Shown here in pieces: positions 32,084 through 41,140 of a stretch of DNA of 64,000 bases (positions are counted from its first letter, which is position 1; every line of letters starts with the position of its first letter). Where the stretch lies: NCBI RefSeq assembly GCF_014650055.1, contig NZ_BMUF01000002.1, positions 434,001 through 498,000 of the forward strand, in the 5' to 3' direction. Under the pieces are notes generated by a model that was not told where the DNA came from, did not search any database, and saw nothing but the letters and a program-made list of their open reading frames with translations. Source of the DNA: Streptomyces malachitofuscus. GTDB taxonomy: Bacteria > Actinomycetota > Actinomycetes > Streptomycetales > Streptomycetaceae. Made by a program: the position numbers and the translations under genes.

Positions 32084-33865
32084 GTGAACACCGAGCGACC
32101 CGACAACGACGACGCCGAGGCGCGCGCCGCCGCCGGCAGCACGCGCGACACCGGGGGCGCATCGGGCAGGACCGGGGAGCCGGACACCCCGGAGCCGGAG
32201 GCGACGAAGCCGGACGCGATCGAGCCGGACACCCCGGAGCCGGACGCCACCCAGCCGGAGACGACCGAGCCGGAAGCCGCTGCCGAGGAGCCCGCGGAGG
32301 ACAGTCCCGAGATGGATCCCGAGACCCGTCCCGAGTCCGGTGACGAGCCCGGTGACGAGTCCGGTGACGAGGAGACCGTCGTCGGGGACCACCCGGCCGG
32401 CGGCCCCCGCTCCGGTGCGGAGCCCGCCGAGGGCCCGGCACGGCGGCGTTCGCCCGCGCTGATCGCCTCCGTGGCCGCCGCCGTGCTGCTCGTCGGAGGC
32501 GGCGGGGCCTATCTCGCCGCGAGCGCCTCCGGTGACGCGGGAGGCGGCTCCACGGTCCCGGGCGCCAACGGTGACGCCACTCCCCCGCCGCTCGCCCTCG
32601 ACGGCCCCTCCGAGGAAGCCGCGAACGGCATCGCGCCGGGTGAGCCCAACCCGTACGGCGCCACCTACCGCGCCGACGGCGCGCTCCCGGACGGTCCCGG
32701 CTCCGCTCCCGTGTACCGGGCCCGCGGCCAGGTCACCCAGCAGCAGGTCCTCACGCTGGCGAGGGCGCTGGGGCTCGACGGCAAGCCGGTCGCGGAGGGC
32801 GCGGCCTGGCGGATCGGCGGACAGGACGGCTCCGGGCCCACGCTGCGGGTGGACCGGCAGGCTCCCGGGTCGTGGACGTTCAGCCGGAACACCCCGGGCA
32901 CCGACAACTGCAAGGGCGCCACGTGCAAGCCGTCCGGCGGTGAGGGCCCCGTGGTGAGCGAGGCCGCCGCGAAGAAGGCCGCGGCGCCCGTGCTGAAGGC
33001 CGCGGGGCAGGACGACGCGAAGCTGGACGCGAGCCGGATCATGGGCGGCAAGCGGGTGGTGAACGCCGACCCCGAGGTCGGCGGGCTGCCGACGTACGGC
33101 TGGACGACCGGCGTGGTCGTCGGCGCCACGGGCGAGGTGGTCGGGGCCAACGGCCGGCTCGCGGAGCCGGTGAAGGGGGACGTCTACCCCGTGGTGGACG
33201 CCAAGGAGGCGCTGGAGCTGATGAACGCGGCCCCGGGCGCCGGGCGCACCGCGGACATCGGCGGCTGTGCCACCTCCGTGCCGCTGGAGGAGGACCGGCA
33301 GCAGGAGGAGTGCGGTCCGGCGACGAAGCCGGCCGGGGACACCGTCGCGGTCGACGCCGCGGTGTTCGGGCTGGCCGCGCACTCCGTGGACGGGCGGCCC
33401 GCCCTCGTGCCGTCGTGGCTGTTCGAGGTGCGGCCGGCGGGCGCGCAGGAGGCGTTCACGGTGACGCATCCGGCGGTCGACCCGGAGTTCCTCGCGCCAC
33501 GGTCGCAGTCCGGTGAGGAGAGCCCGCGGCCTTCGGAGCCGGGTGACGAGCCGACCGCGGCGCCGTCGACCCGGGAGGTGGAGGTCGAGGGTTACACCGC
33601 CCAGGGCAAGGAGCTGACCGTGGTCTTCACGGGCGGTGTGTGCGCCGACTACAAGGTGACGGCGCGCGGGAGCGGTGACCGGGTGACGGTGCGGGTGACC
33701 GAGACGCCGTGGCCGGACAAGGTCTGCATCATGATCGCCAAGCAGTACCAGGAGACGGTGGAGCTGGACGAGCCGCTCGGGGACCGGAAGGTGGTGGACC
33801 CGGACGGCGAGCCGGTGCCGCTGCACAAGGACGGCGCCCGGCTGCCGGCACCGCCCACCCGGTAG
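32084..33865 (+). CDS. Large acidic single-pass membrane protein (Rv2203-like position)
   Basis: 593 residues. Residues 1-120 are low-complexity, acidic and repetitive (units like EPDTPEPDA, SGDEPGDESGDEE); one membrane helix at about 124-146 (ALIASVAAAVLLVGGGGAYL); the rest is extracytoplasmic with two Cys pairs (CKGATC, and single Cys near 392-410) and no named domain. The topology suggests a cytoplasmic acidic tail and an exported beta-rich domain. GTG 32084 has AAGGAG seven bases upstream. The mycobacterial region adoK/Rv2203/Rv2204c has a membrane protein in the same place. Confidence 0.8.
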   Translation: MNTERPDNDDAEARAAAGSTRDTGGASGRTGEPDTPEPEATKPDAIEPDTPEPDATQPETTEPEAAAEEPAEDSPEMDPETRPESGDEPGDESGDEETVVGDHPAGGPRSGAEPAEGPARRRSPALIASVAAAVLLVGGGGAYLAASASGDAGGGSTVPGANGDATPPPLALDGPSEEAANGIAPGEPNPYGATYRADGALPDGPGSAPVYRARGQVTQQQVLTLARALGLDGKPVAEGAAWRIGGQDGSGPTLRVDRQAPGSWTFSRNTPGTDNCKGATCKPSGGEGPVVSEAAAKKAAAPVLKAAGQDDAKLDASRIMGGKRVVNADPEVGGLPTYGWTTGVVVGATGEVVGANGRLAEPVKGDVYPVVDAKEALELMNAAPGAGRTADIGGCATSVPLEEDRQQEECGPATKPAGDTVAVDAAVFGLAAHSVDGRPALVPSWLFEVRPAGAQEAFTVTHPAVDPEFLAPRSQSGEESPRPSEPGDEPTAAPSTREVEVEGYTAQGKELTVVFTGGVCADYKVTARGSGDRVTVRVTETPWPDKVCIMIAKQYQETVELDEPLGDRKVVDPDGEPVPLHKDGARLPAPPTR

Positions 33866-33879
33866 TACCGGACGGAGAA

Positions 33880-33926
33880 AGCCCGAAGGCGGCGGCCCCG
33901 TCGGAAGGGGCCGCCGCCTTCGGGCT
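33880..33926. terminator. Bidirectional hairpin terminator
   Basis: Perfect 20-base arms (33880-33899 and 33907-33926) with a 7-base loop between the convergent membrane-protein and erpA genes. Confidence 0.88.
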
Positions 33927-33949
33927 GCGCTGCCTGGGAAGGACCCGGC

Positions 33950-34306
33950 TCAGCTGAAGGAGTCGCCGCAGGCGCAGGAGCCGGTGGCGTTCGGGTTGTC
34001 GATCGTGAAGCCCTGCTTCTCGATGGTGTCGACGAAGTCGATGGTGGCGCCGCCCAGGTACGGGGCGCTCATGCGGTCGGTGACGACCTTCACACCGCCG
34101 AAGTCCTTCAGCACGTCACCGTCGAGCGAGCGCTCGTCGAAGAAGAGCTGGTAGCGCAGGCCGGAGCAGCCGCCGGGCTGGACGGCGACGCGCAGGGCGA
34201 GGTCGTCACGGCCTTCCTGGTCGAGCAGGGCCTTGACCTTGGACGCGGCGGCGTCGGTCAGGACGATGCCGTCGGTGACGGTGGTGGTCTCGTCCGATAC
34301 GGACAT
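33950..34306 (-). CDS. erpA: A-type iron-sulfur carrier / cluster insertion protein
   Basis: 118 residues, standard length for HesB/IscA/ErpA. The three cluster-binding cysteines are present: GGCSGLRYQL (Cys about residue 47) and GSCACGDSF (two Cys about 113 and 115). It delivers [4Fe-4S] or [2Fe-2S] clusters to apoproteins; NadA next door and the aconitase or quinol enzymes of the cell are plausible clients. ATG 34306 has GGGAGAG upstream. Divergent from nadA. Confidence 0.95.
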   Translation of the reverse strand: MSVSDETTTVTDGIVLTDAAASKVKALLDQEGRDDLALRVAVQPGGCSGLRYQLFFDERSLDGDVLKDFGGVKVVTDRMSAPYLGGATIDFVDTIEKQGFTIDNPNATGSCACGDSFS

Positions 34307-34344
34307 CTACATCTCTCCCGGGTTGTACGGAGACTGCTTGCCGA

Positions 34345-34356
34345 CGGTTGCAACCG
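34345..34356. promoter_or_regulatory. 12-bp perfect palindrome CGGTTGCAACCG upstream of erpA
   Basis: It is 39 bases upstream of the erpA ATG, where a core promoter would lie. Separately, TTCATTCCGG (34370-34379) and CGGGAATGAA (34461-34470) form a distant inverted pair in the same 285-bp divergent region. Candidate regulator sites; no regulator is evident nearby. Confidence 0.35.
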
Positions 34357-34513
34357 GCGGGACCGCGGATTCATTCCGGGCCGGGCGCGTGATTTCCTCG
34401 CCTCGCTCTTCATGCTCGCACACGCCGTGCGGAGCGGAAACCGGCTCCTGTGGGGCCCTTCGGGAATGAACCGGCGCCGACCGGGATTCACGTCACATGG
34501 ACGCTATGGCCGT

Positions 34514-34560
34514 CGTCAAAGTGACGTGAACCGGTTATGATAGATAGCGTCATTTCGACG
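34514..34560 (+). promoter_or_regulatory. nadA promoter with two similar palindromes
   Basis: GTGACG (34521-34526), 18-base spacer, TAGCGT (34545-34550) form a good promoter. CGTCAAAGTGACG (34514-34526) covers the -35 and CGTCATTTCGACG (34548-34560) covers the end of the -10 and the start point. Both have CGTC...GACG dyads, and their centres are 34 bases apart, close to three DNA turns. This layout suits a repressor. Confidence 0.5.
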
Positions 34561-34591
34561 AGAAGTCGCCAGAACAGAAAGGGTGCGTGTC

Positions 34592-35776
34592 GTGACCACC
34601 GCCCAGACCCAGGAGCTCGACGTACAGCCGACGCCCCTCGCCCTGCTGCTCCTCGGCCGTGAGGCCGACCCGAAGAGCGAGCGCGGTGTGGAGTGTCCCG
34701 GCGACCTCCCCTCCCCGTCCGACCCGGACCTGGTGGAGCGTGCCCGCGCGGCCAAGGAGAAGCTCGGGGACAAGGTCTTCGTGCTCGGCCACCACTACCA
34801 GCGCGACGAGGTCATCCAGTTCGCCGACGTCACGGGCGACTCCTTCAAGCTGGCCCGGGACGCCGCCGCGCGCCCGGAGGCCGAGTACATCGTCTTCTGC
34901 GGTGTGCACTTCATGGCCGAGTCGGCGGACATCCTCACCGGTGACGACCAGAAGGTCGTCCTGCCCGACCTCGCGGCCGGCTGCTCCATGGCCGACATGG
35001 CCACCGCCGAGCAGGTCGCCGAGTGCTGGGACGTGCTGACCGAGGCCGGGATGGCCGAGCAGGTCGTCCCCGTCTCGTACATGAACTCCTCCGCCGACAT
35101 CAAGGCCTTCACGGGCAAGCACGGCGGCACCATCTGCACCTCCTCCAACGCCCGCCGCGCCCTCGACTGGGCCTTCGAGCAGGGTGAGAAGGTCCTCTTC
35201 CTCCCCGATCAGCACCTGGGCCGCAACACGGCGGTGCGGGACATGGGGATGTCCCTGGAGGACTGCGTCGTCTACAACCCGCACAAGCCGAACGGCGGGC
35301 TGACCACGGACGAGCTCCGCGGCGCCAAGATGATCCTGTGGCGCGGCCACTGCTCGGTGCACGGCCGGTTCAGCCTCGACTCGGTCAACGACGTGCGCGA
35401 CCGCATGCCGGGTGTGAACGTCCTGGTCCACCCCGAGTGCAAGCACGAGGTCGTGGCCGCCGCGGACTACGTCGGCTCGACGGAGTACATCATCAGGACG
35501 CTGGAGGCGGCCCCGGCCGGCTCCAAGTGGGCCATCGGGACCGAGCTGAACCTCGTCCGCCGCCTGGCGAACCGTTTCGCGCCCGAGGGCAAGGAGATCG
35601 TCTTCCTCGACAAGACGGTCTGCTTCTGCTCCACCATGAACCGCATCGACCTCCCCCACCTCGTGTGGGCCCTGGAGTCCCTCGCCGAGGGCAACCTGGT
35701 CAACCGCATCGAGGTGGACAAGGAGACGGAGGCCTTCGCCAAGCTGGCGCTGGAGCGGATGCTGGCGCTGCCGTAG
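34592..35776 (+). CDS. nadA: Quinolinate synthase
   Basis: 394 residues. Condenses iminoaspartate with dihydroxyacetone phosphate to quinolinate, the NAD precursor; needs a [4Fe-4S] cluster. Motifs: VLGHHYQRDEVIQFAD (about 66-81), FCGVHFMAESADIL with the first Cys, SVHGRFS, VLVHPECKHEV (second Cys), and KTVCFCSTMNRIDL (third). Start GTG 34592 is preferred to the in-frame GTG at 34583 because AGAAAGGG is then eight bases upstream. No nadB or nadC follows; the gene is monocistronic, bounded by a strong terminator. Confidence 0.96.
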   Translation: MTTAQTQELDVQPTPLALLLLGREADPKSERGVECPGDLPSPSDPDLVERARAAKEKLGDKVFVLGHHYQRDEVIQFADVTGDSFKLARDAAARPEAEYIVFCGVHFMAESADILTGDDQKVVLPDLAAGCSMADMATAEQVAECWDVLTEAGMAEQVVPVSYMNSSADIKAFTGKHGGTICTSSNARRALDWAFEQGEKVLFLPDQHLGRNTAVRDMGMSLEDCVVYNPHKPNGGLTTDELRGAKMILWRGHCSVHGRFSLDSVNDVRDRMPGVNVLVHPECKHEVVAAADYVGSTEYIIRTLEAAPAGSKWAIGTELNLVRRLANRFAPEGKEIVFLDKTVCFCSTMNRIDLPHLVWALESLAEGNLVNRIEVDKETEAFAKLALERMLALP

Positions 35777-35791
35777 CGGGACCCCATGACG

Positions 35792-35835
35792 GAAGGCCCC
35801 GCCCGCGTCACCGAGGTGATGCGGGCGGGGCCTTC
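35792..35835. terminator. Bidirectional hairpin between nadA and the RND gene
   Basis: Fifteen-base perfect arms (35792-35806 and 35821-35835), with an inner stem tcacc/ggtga after one mismatched position. Confidence 0.9.
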
Positions 35836-35849
35836 GTCGTGCCGGTGTG

Positions 35850-38800
35850 TCAGACCTGCGCCGGTGCGGGCTCCTGGGAGGTCTCCCCCTGCGCCGCCCC
35901 GCCCTTCTTCGCCGCCCGCTTCTTCGCGCGCCGCTCCTTGCGGAGCTCCAGCATCGCGTAGAGCGTCGGCACCAGCAGCAGGGTCAGCAGCGTCGACGTG
36001 ACCAGACCGCCGATCACCACCACGGCCAGCGGCTGGGCGATGAAGCCGCCCTCACCGGTGACGCCCAGTGCCATCGGCAGCAGGGCGAAGATGGTCGCCA
36101 GGGCCGTCATCAGGATCGGCCGCAGACGGTGGCGGCCACCCTCGAGTACGGCCTCGACAACGCCGTACCCCTGCTTGCGGTACTGGTTGATGAGGTCGAT
36201 CAGCACGATCGCGTTGGTGACCACGATGCCGATCAGCATCAGCATGCCGATCATCGCCGGGACGCCCATCGGCGTGCCGGTGACCAGCAGCAGGCCGATC
36301 GCGCCGGTCGCCGCGAACGGGATGGAGACCAGCAGGATCAGCGGCTGGGCGAGCGACCGGAAGGTGCCGACCAGCAGCATGAAGACGATCGCGATCGCGG
36401 CCAGCATCGCCAGGCCCAGGTTGAGGAACGCCTCGTCCTGGTCCTCGGTCACGCCGCCGATCTCCGCCGTGGCGCCCGCGGGCAGCGTCAGCCCGTCGAT
36501 CTTCTGCTGAAGCTCCGTGCCCACCGCACCCGTGTTGTCCCCGGTCGGCTTCGCGGTGATCGTGGCCGCGCGCTGGCCGTCGATGCGGGTCATGGAGACC
36601 GGGCCGTCCACCACCCCGACGGTGGCGACGTCGCTCAGCTTCACCGGGCCGAGGCGCAGGTTCCTCAGCTCGGCCACGGTGGTGGCCGGCTTCGCCGAGC
36701 GGATGACGACGTCGCGCTCGGTGTCGTCGAGGACCACCGTGGTGGCCGGGGTGCCGCGCACCGCCTGGGCGACGGCCACACCGAGGGTCTGGTCGTTGAA
36801 CCCGGCCTCGGCGGCCCGGTCGTTGGCCTTCACGGAGATGCGGGGCACGCTCTGCGCCAGGTCGCTGGTGACGTCCGTGACGTCGTCCAGGGAGGCGACC
36901 GCGTCCCGGACCTGGTCCGCCGCATTGCGCAGCACCTGCGCGTCGGCCGCCTTGACGACCACGCTGAGGTCCTGGTTGCCGAAGCCGTCACCGGCGGCCA
37001 CGGTGGTGGTGCCGATGCCGTCGAGCTCTTCGAGGCCCTTCTCGATGCCGTCCGTCACGTCCTCGGAGGACGCGTCGTCCTCCAGCATCACCTGGTACGT
37101 GGCCTGGTTGGTGTCCGTACCGCCGCCGAAGGCCGCCATGAAGCCGGACGAGCCGACCGTCACCTGGTAGTCCTTGACGCCCTCGGTGTCCGAGAGGAGC
37201 TTCTCGACCTTCGCGGCCTGGGCGTCGGTCGCGGCCAGGCTGGTGCCGGGCTCCAGCTCCTGACGGACGGTGAGAACCTGCTGCTGGCCCGGATCGAAGA
37301 AGTTCGTCTTCAGCAGCGGCGCCATGGCGAAGGTGCCGATCAGCACGACGACCGCGATGGCGAGGCTCGCCAGCCTGCGGCGGGTGGCGAAGCGCAGCAC
37401 CGAGAGGTACATGCGCTGGAGGCGGCTCCTGGCCTCCTTCTCCTCGGCGACGCGGCGCGCCTCCTCGGCGTCCTCCGGTGTGCCCTTCGGCGCGCGCAGG
37501 AACCAGTACGACAGCACCGGGACGACGGTCAGGGAGACCAGCAGGGACGCCAGCAGCGCGGCGGTGACGGTGAGGCTGAAGGAGCCGAACAGCTCGCCCA
37601 CCATGCCGCCGACCAGGCCGATCGGGAGGAAGACGGCGACCGTGGTGAGCGTCGCGGACGTGACCGCGCCGGCCACCTCGCGCACCGCCTTCATGATCGC
37701 CTCTTGGCGCTCCTCGCCGTAGCCGAGGTGCCGCTTGATGTTCTCCAGCACGACGATGGAGTCGTCGACGACCCGGCCGATGGCGATGGTCAGGGCGCCC
37801 AGCGTCAGCATGTTCAGCGACAGGTCGCGGGTCCACAGCACGATCAGGGCGAGGACCACGGACAGCGGGATGGACACCGCCGTGACGAGGGTGGAGCGGA
37901 CCGACGCCAGGAAGACCAGGATCACCAGGACGGCGAAGAGCAGACCGAGCGCGCCCTCGGTGGTCAGGCCTTCGATGGCCTTGGCCACGGCCGGGCCCTG
38001 GTCGCTGACGACGGTCAGGGTGGCGCCGTCGCCCAGGTCCTCGCGCAGTTCGGGAAGCTTGTCCTGGACGGCGTCGGAGATGGCGACGGCGCTGCCGTCG
38101 TGGTCCATCGTCGCCATGACGGCGAGGCTGGGCTTGCCGTTGGTGCGGGTGAGGGAGTCGGCCCGGGACTCCTCCTCCTTCACGGTGGCGACGTCGCCGA
38201 GGCGGACCGGCTCGCCCTTGCCGGGCTCACCGGTGACCATCAGGTCCTCGATCTGCTTCAGCGAGGTGAAGCCGCCGCCGACCTGGACGGTGCGGTTGGC
38301 GCCGTCCTCGTCGAAGGAGCCGGCCGGGACGGTCGCCCCGCCCGCCTGGAGGGCCTGGGACAGCGACTGGGTGGTGAGACCCGCCTCCGTCAGCTTCGCG
38401 GTGTCCGGGGTGACGGTGACCTGGAGGTCGCGCACGCCCTCCACCGAGACCTGGCCGACGCCCTCGATGCCCTCCAGCGAGGGCACCACGGTCCGGTCCA
38501 GCTCGTCGGCGAGCGCCTGCTGGTCCTGGTCGGAGGAGACCGCGAGCACCACGGTCGGGATGTCGTCGGTGGAACCGGCGACGACCTGCGGGTCGACGTC
38601 GTCCGGGAGGCGGGCGCCCGCCCGGTTGACGGCCTGCTGGACGTCGGCGACGAGCTGCTGGGTGTTGTTGCCGTAGTCGAAGGACGCCATGATCACGGCG
38701 TTGCCCTCGCTCGCCGTGGAGGTGACGCCGGAGATGGCGTCGACGGCCTCCAGGCTGTCCTCGATGGGTTCGACGACCTGCGCCTCGACCACGTCCGGGG

Positions 38801-38966
38801 ACGCGCCCTGGTACGGCGCGATCACGGACACCATGGGCAGTTCGATGGTCGGCAGCAGCTGCTGCTTGAGCTGGGGTATCGCGATCGCCCCGAAGACGAG
38901 CGCGATGATCGACATCAGTCCGATCAGCGCTCGTTGCGCGAGGCTGAATCTGGACAGCCAGGACAT
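35850..38966 (-). CDS. HAE1-type RND efflux transporter
   Basis: 1038 residues with the AcrB-like plan: helix 1 (RALIGLMSIIALVFGAIAI), a large periplasmic-type porter loop, six helices, then a repeat of the same. Proton-relay motif IAIGRVVDDSIVVLENIKRH (about 383-402) carries the two Asp expected in helix 4; the second half has GIVVTNAIVLIDLINQYRK. Such pumps normally need an adaptor and outer-membrane channel, absent here; Gram-positive homologs occur and may export lipophilic compounds. Start ATG 38966. Convergent with nadA; upstream is a LuxR-type two-component system on the same strand. Confidence 0.93.
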   Translation of the reverse strand: MSWLSRFSLAQRALIGLMSIIALVFGAIAIPQLKQQLLPTIELPMVSVIAPYQGASPDVVEAQVVEPIEDSLEAVDAISGVTSTASEGNAVIMASFDYGNNTQQLVADVQQAVNRAGARLPDDVDPQVVAGSTDDIPTVVLAVSSDQDQQALADELDRTVVPSLEGIEGVGQVSVEGVRDLQVTVTPDTAKLTEAGLTTQSLSQALQAGGATVPAGSFDEDGANRTVQVGGGFTSLKQIEDLMVTGEPGKGEPVRLGDVATVKEEESRADSLTRTNGKPSLAVMATMDHDGSAVAISDAVQDKLPELREDLGDGATLTVVSDQGPAVAKAIEGLTTEGALGLLFAVLVILVFLASVRSTLVTAVSIPLSVVLALIVLWTRDLSLNMLTLGALTIAIGRVVDDSIVVLENIKRHLGYGEERQEAIMKAVREVAGAVTSATLTTVAVFLPIGLVGGMVGELFGSFSLTVTAALLASLLVSLTVVPVLSYWFLRAPKGTPEDAEEARRVAEEKEARSRLQRMYLSVLRFATRRRLASLAIAVVVLIGTFAMAPLLKTNFFDPGQQQVLTVRQELEPGTSLAATDAQAAKVEKLLSDTEGVKDYQVTVGSSGFMAAFGGGTDTNQATYQVMLEDDASSEDVTDGIEKGLEELDGIGTTTVAAGDGFGNQDLSVVVKAADAQVLRNAADQVRDAVASLDDVTDVTSDLAQSVPRISVKANDRAAEAGFNDQTLGVAVAQAVRGTPATTVVLDDTERDVVIRSAKPATTVAELRNLRLGPVKLSDVATVGVVDGPVSMTRIDGQRAATITAKPTGDNTGAVGTELQQKIDGLTLPAGATAEIGGVTEDQDEAFLNLGLAMLAAIAIVFMLLVGTFRSLAQPLILLVSIPFAATGAIGLLLVTGTPMGVPAMIGMLMLIGIVVTNAIVLIDLINQYRKQGYGVVEAVLEGGRHRLRPILMTALATIFALLPMALGVTGEGGFIAQPLAVVVIGGLVTSTLLTLLLVPTLYAMLELRKERRAKKRAAKKGGAAQGETSQEPAPAQV

Positions 38967-39128
38967 GGTCAGTGTCTCTTTTCCGTGGAGCGGCAGAAGT
39001 CCGGGAGGCGGGCGCGCGCAAGTGGGCGCCCGATCTACACCCTGGGCCATCGCCGGGGGCCGATCCGTAGACCCGAGGTCCAATTCCTTATGCGGCGCAT
39101 ACTCCCGCCGCAGTACGCCCCGCGGGGT

Positions 39129-39809
39129 TCACTCCACCCTTGGACGGACCAGACCCGACTCGTAGGCGGTGACCACCAGCTGGGCCCGGTCACGGGCGCC
39201 CAGTTTGGCCATGGCGCGATTGACGTGGGTCTTCACGGTCAGCGGGCTGACCTCGAGGCGTTCGGCGATCTCGTCGTTGGAGTGCCCGCCGGCCACCTGC
39301 ACCAGCACCTCCCGCTCGCGCACGGTGAGCGACTCGAGCCGTTCGGCGCGGGCCGGGTCCCCGTCGCCGCCCGGGCCCTCCTGGGCGAGGAAGCGGGCGA
39401 TCAGGCCCTTGGTGGCCACCGGGGACAGCAGTGCCTCCCCCTCGGCGGCGATCCGGATCGCGTTCAGCATCTCGTCGGGTTCGGATCCCTTGCCGAGGAA
39501 GCCGGAGGCGCCGGCCCGCAGCGACTCCACCACGTAGTCGTCGACCTCGAAGGTCGTCAGTATCACCACCCGGACCCCGGCGAGTTCGGGATCCGCGCTG
39601 ATCATGCGGGTGGCGGCCAGCCCGTCGGTGCCGGGCATCCGGATGTCCATGAGGACGACGTCGGCGCGCTGCTCCCGGGCCAGCCGGACCGCCTCCGCGC
39701 CGTCGGACGCCTCCCCGACCACCTCCATGTCCGGCTCGGAGTCGACGAGCACGCGGAAGGCGCTGCGCAGCAGCGCCTGGTCGTCGGCGAGCAGGACACG
39801 GATCGTCAT
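39129..39809 (-). CDS. NarL/LuxR-family response regulator
   Basis: 226 residues: receiver with acidic ADD (8-10), phospho-Asp55 (LMDIRMPGTDG), then a LuxR helix-turn-helix (LTVREREVLVQVAGGHSNDEIAERLEVSPLTVKTHVNRAMAKL region, about 163-205). ATG 39809 with GGAG upstream. The partner kinase gene ends 22 bases upstream. Possible control of the RND pump downstream on the same strand (163-base gap) is an inference. Confidence 0.95.
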   Translation of the reverse strand: MTIRVLLADDQALLRSAFRVLVDSEPDMEVVGEASDGAEAVRLAREQRADVVLMDIRMPGTDGLAATRMISADPELAGVRVVILTTFEVDDYVVESLRAGASGFLGKGSEPDEMLNAIRIAAEGEALLSPVATKGLIARFLAQEGPGGDGDPARAERLESLTVREREVLVQVAGGHSNDEIAERLEVSPLTVKTHVNRAMAKLGARDRAQLVVTAYESGLVRPRVE

Positions 39810-39831
39810 ACGGGCTCCAGCGGCGCGGTGG

Positions 39832-41055
39832 TCACGGGTGGCCGTCCTCGGCTGCGGACGTGCGGGTCTTGACGGGAAGGATCGCATGGACGCGGAAACC
39901 GCCGCCGTAGCGGGGACCGGTGGTGAGGGTGCCGCGCAGGGCGGTGACGCGCTCGCGCATGCCGAGCAGCCCGTGCCCGCCGCCGGGTGCCGGGTCGTGG
40001 TCGTCGCCGCTGCCGTCGTCGAGGACCGTGATCTCGATGTGCGGTCCGACCCGTACGACGCTGATCTCCGCCCGGGCCTCGGTGCCGGCGTGTTTCTGCA
40101 CGTTGGTCAGGGCCTCCTGCACGATCCGGTAGGCGGCCAGGTCGACGGCGGCGGGAAGTTCGGTGCCCTGGTCGGCGCGGGCGACCTCGACGCGCAGTCC
40201 CGCGCTGCGGAACGTCCCCGCGAGCTCGTCGAGGCGGTCCAGGCCGGGCGCGGGCTCGGTGGGCGCCGCGGGGTCGCCGGACTGGCGCAGCAGGCCGACG
40301 GTGGCACGCAGCTCGCCCAGCGCGGAGCGGCTGGCCTCGCGCACATGGGCGAGGGCCTCCTTGGCCTGGTCGGGCCGCTTGTCCATGACATGGGCGGCGA
40401 CCCCGGCCTGGACGTTGACGAGGGCGATGTGGTGGGCGACCACGTCGTGCAGGTCGCGGGCGATGCGCAGGCGCTCCTCGGCGACCCGGCGGCGGGCCTC
40501 CTCCTCGCGGGTGCGCTCGGCCCGTTCCGCGCGTTCGCGGATCGCCTGGACGAAGGCGCGCCGGCTGCGTACGGCGTCCCCGGCGGTGGCGCCGATGCCG
40601 GTCCAGGCGAAGATCGCCAGGTTCTCCTGGGCGTACCAGGGCAGCGGGCCGACCGCCATCGCGGTGCCGGTGAGGACGGTCATGGTGAGCAGGCCGATCC
40701 GCCAGGTGGTGGGGCGGTCGGTGGCGGAGGCGACGGTGTAGAGCGCTACGACGGCGCACATGACGACAGGGGCGCGGGGGTCGCCGGTGACGGACTCGGT
40801 CACGGAGGCGGCGCCGGCCAGCGCGAGCACCGTGCGGGGGGCGCGGCGGCGGAAGACGAGCGCGGCGGCGCCGAGGGTCATCAGGACCAGGCTGAGCGGG
40901 TCGGGGGTGCGGAGCTGCCAGCTGACGCCGTCGGAGCTGTGCGGGGCGACGAAGGATCCGGCGATCATGCACACGAGGACGCCGGTGGCGATGGCGGCGT
41001 CCAGTGCGAAGGGGTGCGCCCGGAGTCGGCACCGGGCGCGTGTCAGGGTGCTCAC
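39832..41055 (-). CDS. NarL-type sensor histidine kinase (HisKA_3)
   Basis: 407 residues. About four or five membrane helices in the first 150 residues, no large sensor domain; then a cytoplasmic coiled coil, the HisKA_3 phospho-acceptor in ARDLHDVVAHHIALVNVQ (about 198-215), and HATPase motifs (VQEALTNVQKHAG, DDGSGDDHDPAPGGGHGLLGMRERV). The domain plan matches LiaS/DesK-like kinases, which sense membrane state, in line with the adjacent pspA. GTG 41055 with a weak ribosome binding site. Confidence 0.93.
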   Translation of the reverse strand: MSTLTRARCRLRAHPFALDAAIATGVLVCMIAGSFVAPHSSDGVSWQLRTPDPLSLVLMTLGAAALVFRRRAPRTVLALAGAASVTESVTGDPRAPVVMCAVVALYTVASATDRPTTWRIGLLTMTVLTGTAMAVGPLPWYAQENLAIFAWTGIGATAGDAVRSRRAFVQAIRERAERAERTREEEARRRVAEERLRIARDLHDVVAHHIALVNVQAGVAAHVMDKRPDQAKEALAHVREASRSALGELRATVGLLRQSGDPAAPTEPAPGLDRLDELAGTFRSAGLRVEVARADQGTELPAAVDLAAYRIVQEALTNVQKHAGTEARAEISVVRVGPHIEITVLDDGSGDDHDPAPGGGHGLLGMRERVTALRGTLTTGPRYGGGFRVHAILPVKTRTSAAEDGHP

Positions 41056-41140
41056 GGCTGTTTACGGTAGCCGGGGTTCCACCGGCCGGGTGGGGTCGCG
41101 CACCCCCGGGGACCGGGGCACCGGGGGCGGCGCGCAGGTC

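Noticed and set aside
35847..39872. 1341-codon open frame antisense to the RND gene
   Set aside because: Same explanation: a composition shadow of the RND and response regulator genes.
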